Assembly (NCBI RefSeq): GCF_019968905.1
Contig: NZ_CP079946.1
Location: forward strand, 4,030,001 to 4,094,000
Reading direction: 5' to 3'
Source of the DNA: Corallococcus sp. EGB
GTDB taxonomy: Bacteria; Myxococcota; Myxococcia; Myxococcales; Myxococcaceae
Length of the DNA stretch: 64,000 nucleotides
Shown: piece after piece, positions 63,243 to 64,000 of the stretch
Position numbering within the stretch: the stretch's first letter is position 1
Layout: every line of letters begins with the position of its first letter
The notes under the pieces: generated by a model
Database searches by the model: none
What the model saw: only the letters and a program-made list of their open reading frames with translations
Told to the model about the DNA's origin: nothing
Made by a program: the position numbers and the translations under genes

Positions 63243-64000
63243 TCAGCTTCCGGTTTCGTGGGGGGACGCCCGCGTGTAGCGCCAGAAGGTGAAGCCTGAA
63301 GGCTGGGCGATGGGGGCAGGGTCCCGGACGAAGCGGAGGCCGTGCAGCTCCCGCTCCTGGGGCTCCCCTGCTTCGTCGTCATCCGGGGTACGCACCCAGA
63401 CGAGCGTCCGTGTCCGCGCCAGCTCCGCCATGTGGAAGGGCGAACGCTGGGCGTAGTTGGGCGCCGGCACCGGCTTCGCCTGGACCTCCAGCGGTTGCAC
63501 CGCCGCCAGCCGATAGACATTCCAGTAGCCCCCCACCAGCAGGGTTCCGGGCGCCATCCGGGCCAGCGTCTGAGCCGCGTCGAGCAGCTGCTCGTGCTGC
63601 TCCTGCACTCGCGGCGGATGGGCCCAGCTCCAGGCCAGGGCCACCCCCATCGCTGTCACGCCCGACGCGCCGGTGACTCGCAGCGCCCGGGCTGGCAGCC
63701 ATCGCGCCAGGTGGTGCAGGAGCAGTGAGCACAGGCCCACCAGGAGCATCAGGTGCGCCAGCGCGAAGTAGCGCGGTGCGAAGAGGTTGACGCGCACGTG
63801 CTCCACCGCGACCAGCAACGCCAGCTGCGCCAGCGCCGCGAGCCCGCATGCGAGCGCCATCCATGCCGGCTCGGACAGCTCCGCCCACGCGGCCCGTCCC
63901 CGCCGCGCGTGGCGCACGAGCCACGTACCCGCGAGCCCGAAGCCCACGAGCAGCAGGCCGCCTTGCGGCACCGGTCCCGACCACAACGAGGCCAGCACCT
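63243..64000 (-). CDS. C-terminal part of a polytopic membrane protein (5' end cut by window)
   Basis: At least 252 residues; the frame stays open to the end of the window, so the N-terminus lies outside. About four membrane helices (GGLLLVGFGLAGTWL; ACGLAALAQLALLVAVE; FALAHLMLLVGLCSLLLHHL; GASGVTAMGVALAWSW) are followed by a soluble domain with LLDAAQTLARMAPGTLLVGG. The layout resembles PMT/GT39-type glycosyltransferase C-termini, but that cannot be confirmed. It precedes the TonB receptor gene by 45 bases. Confidence 0.6.
   Translation of the reverse strand, partial: VLASLWSGPVPQGGLLLVGFGLAGTWLVRHARRGRAAWAELSEPAWMALACGLAALAQLALLVAVEHVRVNLFAPRYFALAHLMLLVGLCSLLLHHLARWLPARALRVTGASGVTAMGVALAWSWAHPPRVQEQHEQLLDAAQTLARMAPGTLLVGGYWNVYRLAAVQPLEVQAKPVPAPNYAQRSPFHMAELARTRTLVWVRTPDDDEAGEPQERELHGLRFVRDPAPIAQPSGFTFWRYTRASPHETGS

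Noticed and set aside
60003-63299. 1098-codon plus-strand frame opposite the TonB receptor
   Set aside because: Composition and lack of domains mark it as a shadow of the receptor gene.

Overview
The window is about 70% GC, almost wall-to-wall coding, with GC-rich third positions. It carries markers typical of the Myxococcaceae (Myxococcus/Corallococcus type delta-proteobacteria): a C-terminal MYXO-CTERM sorting tail, DUF4388 (PATAN) response regulators, HRDVSPGN-type Ser/Thr kinases, many lipoproteins, a myxobacterial-style LexA box and a fossil of a SitA swarm-inhibition toxin locus. It looks like chromosomal DNA. I saw no rRNA, tRNA, CRISPR array, insertion sequence or prophage.

Layout. 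1-2200: end of an outer-membrane protein, a TPR lipoprotein and a decayed sitA/imm11 toxin-immunity remnant. 2200-3000: lexA with its own SOS box. 3000-9300: a large hybrid sensor kinase, a second membrane kinase overlapping it by ATGA, and a FecR-type protein. 9400-18130: three consecutive very large envelope genes (Ig-like protein, SdrB-like/beta-barrel protein, MYXO-CTERM protein). 18100-22600: PATAN response regulator, VOC protein, a PilB-N-terminal-like protein with 13-residue repeats, and a hydrolase. 22900-27650, minus strand: secreted trypsin-like protease, then a run of PEGA lipoprotein, PilZ-Ser/Thr kinase and FecR lipoprotein. 28000-32780: a tight four-gene operon (2OG-Fe oxygenase, PIG-L deacetylase, glycosyltransferase, PIG-L-like/NodS-like fusion) that looks like a small glycoconjugate tailoring cluster. 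33000-46400: chemoreceptor, secreted and lipoprotein genes, DoxX, PhoX-like protein, an SRPBCC-ArsR pair with a clear operator, OmpA-like protein, DUF4114 protein, O-methyltransferase and dienoyl-CoA isomerase-like enzyme. 46600-55700: M28 peptidase, DUF72, divergent LysR/GST pair, nuclease-like lipoprotein, DUF1361 protein and a HEAT-like protein. 55700-64000, minus strand: a cytochrome c/VWD mosaic protein, a lipoprotein directly behind a TonB-dependent receptor that carries its own TonB C-terminal domain, and the end of a membrane protein.

How the genes fit together. The window is dominated by envelope biology: signalling kinases that sense or act at the envelope, surface proteins and lipoproteins, and small regulator-target pairs with visible palindromes (LexA, ArsR, LysR). 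Strong GC hairpins separate most convergent gene pairs. The most unusual parts are the toxin-immunity fossil, the deacetylase/methyltransferase glycan cluster, and the giant surface-protein block behind the two sensor kinases.
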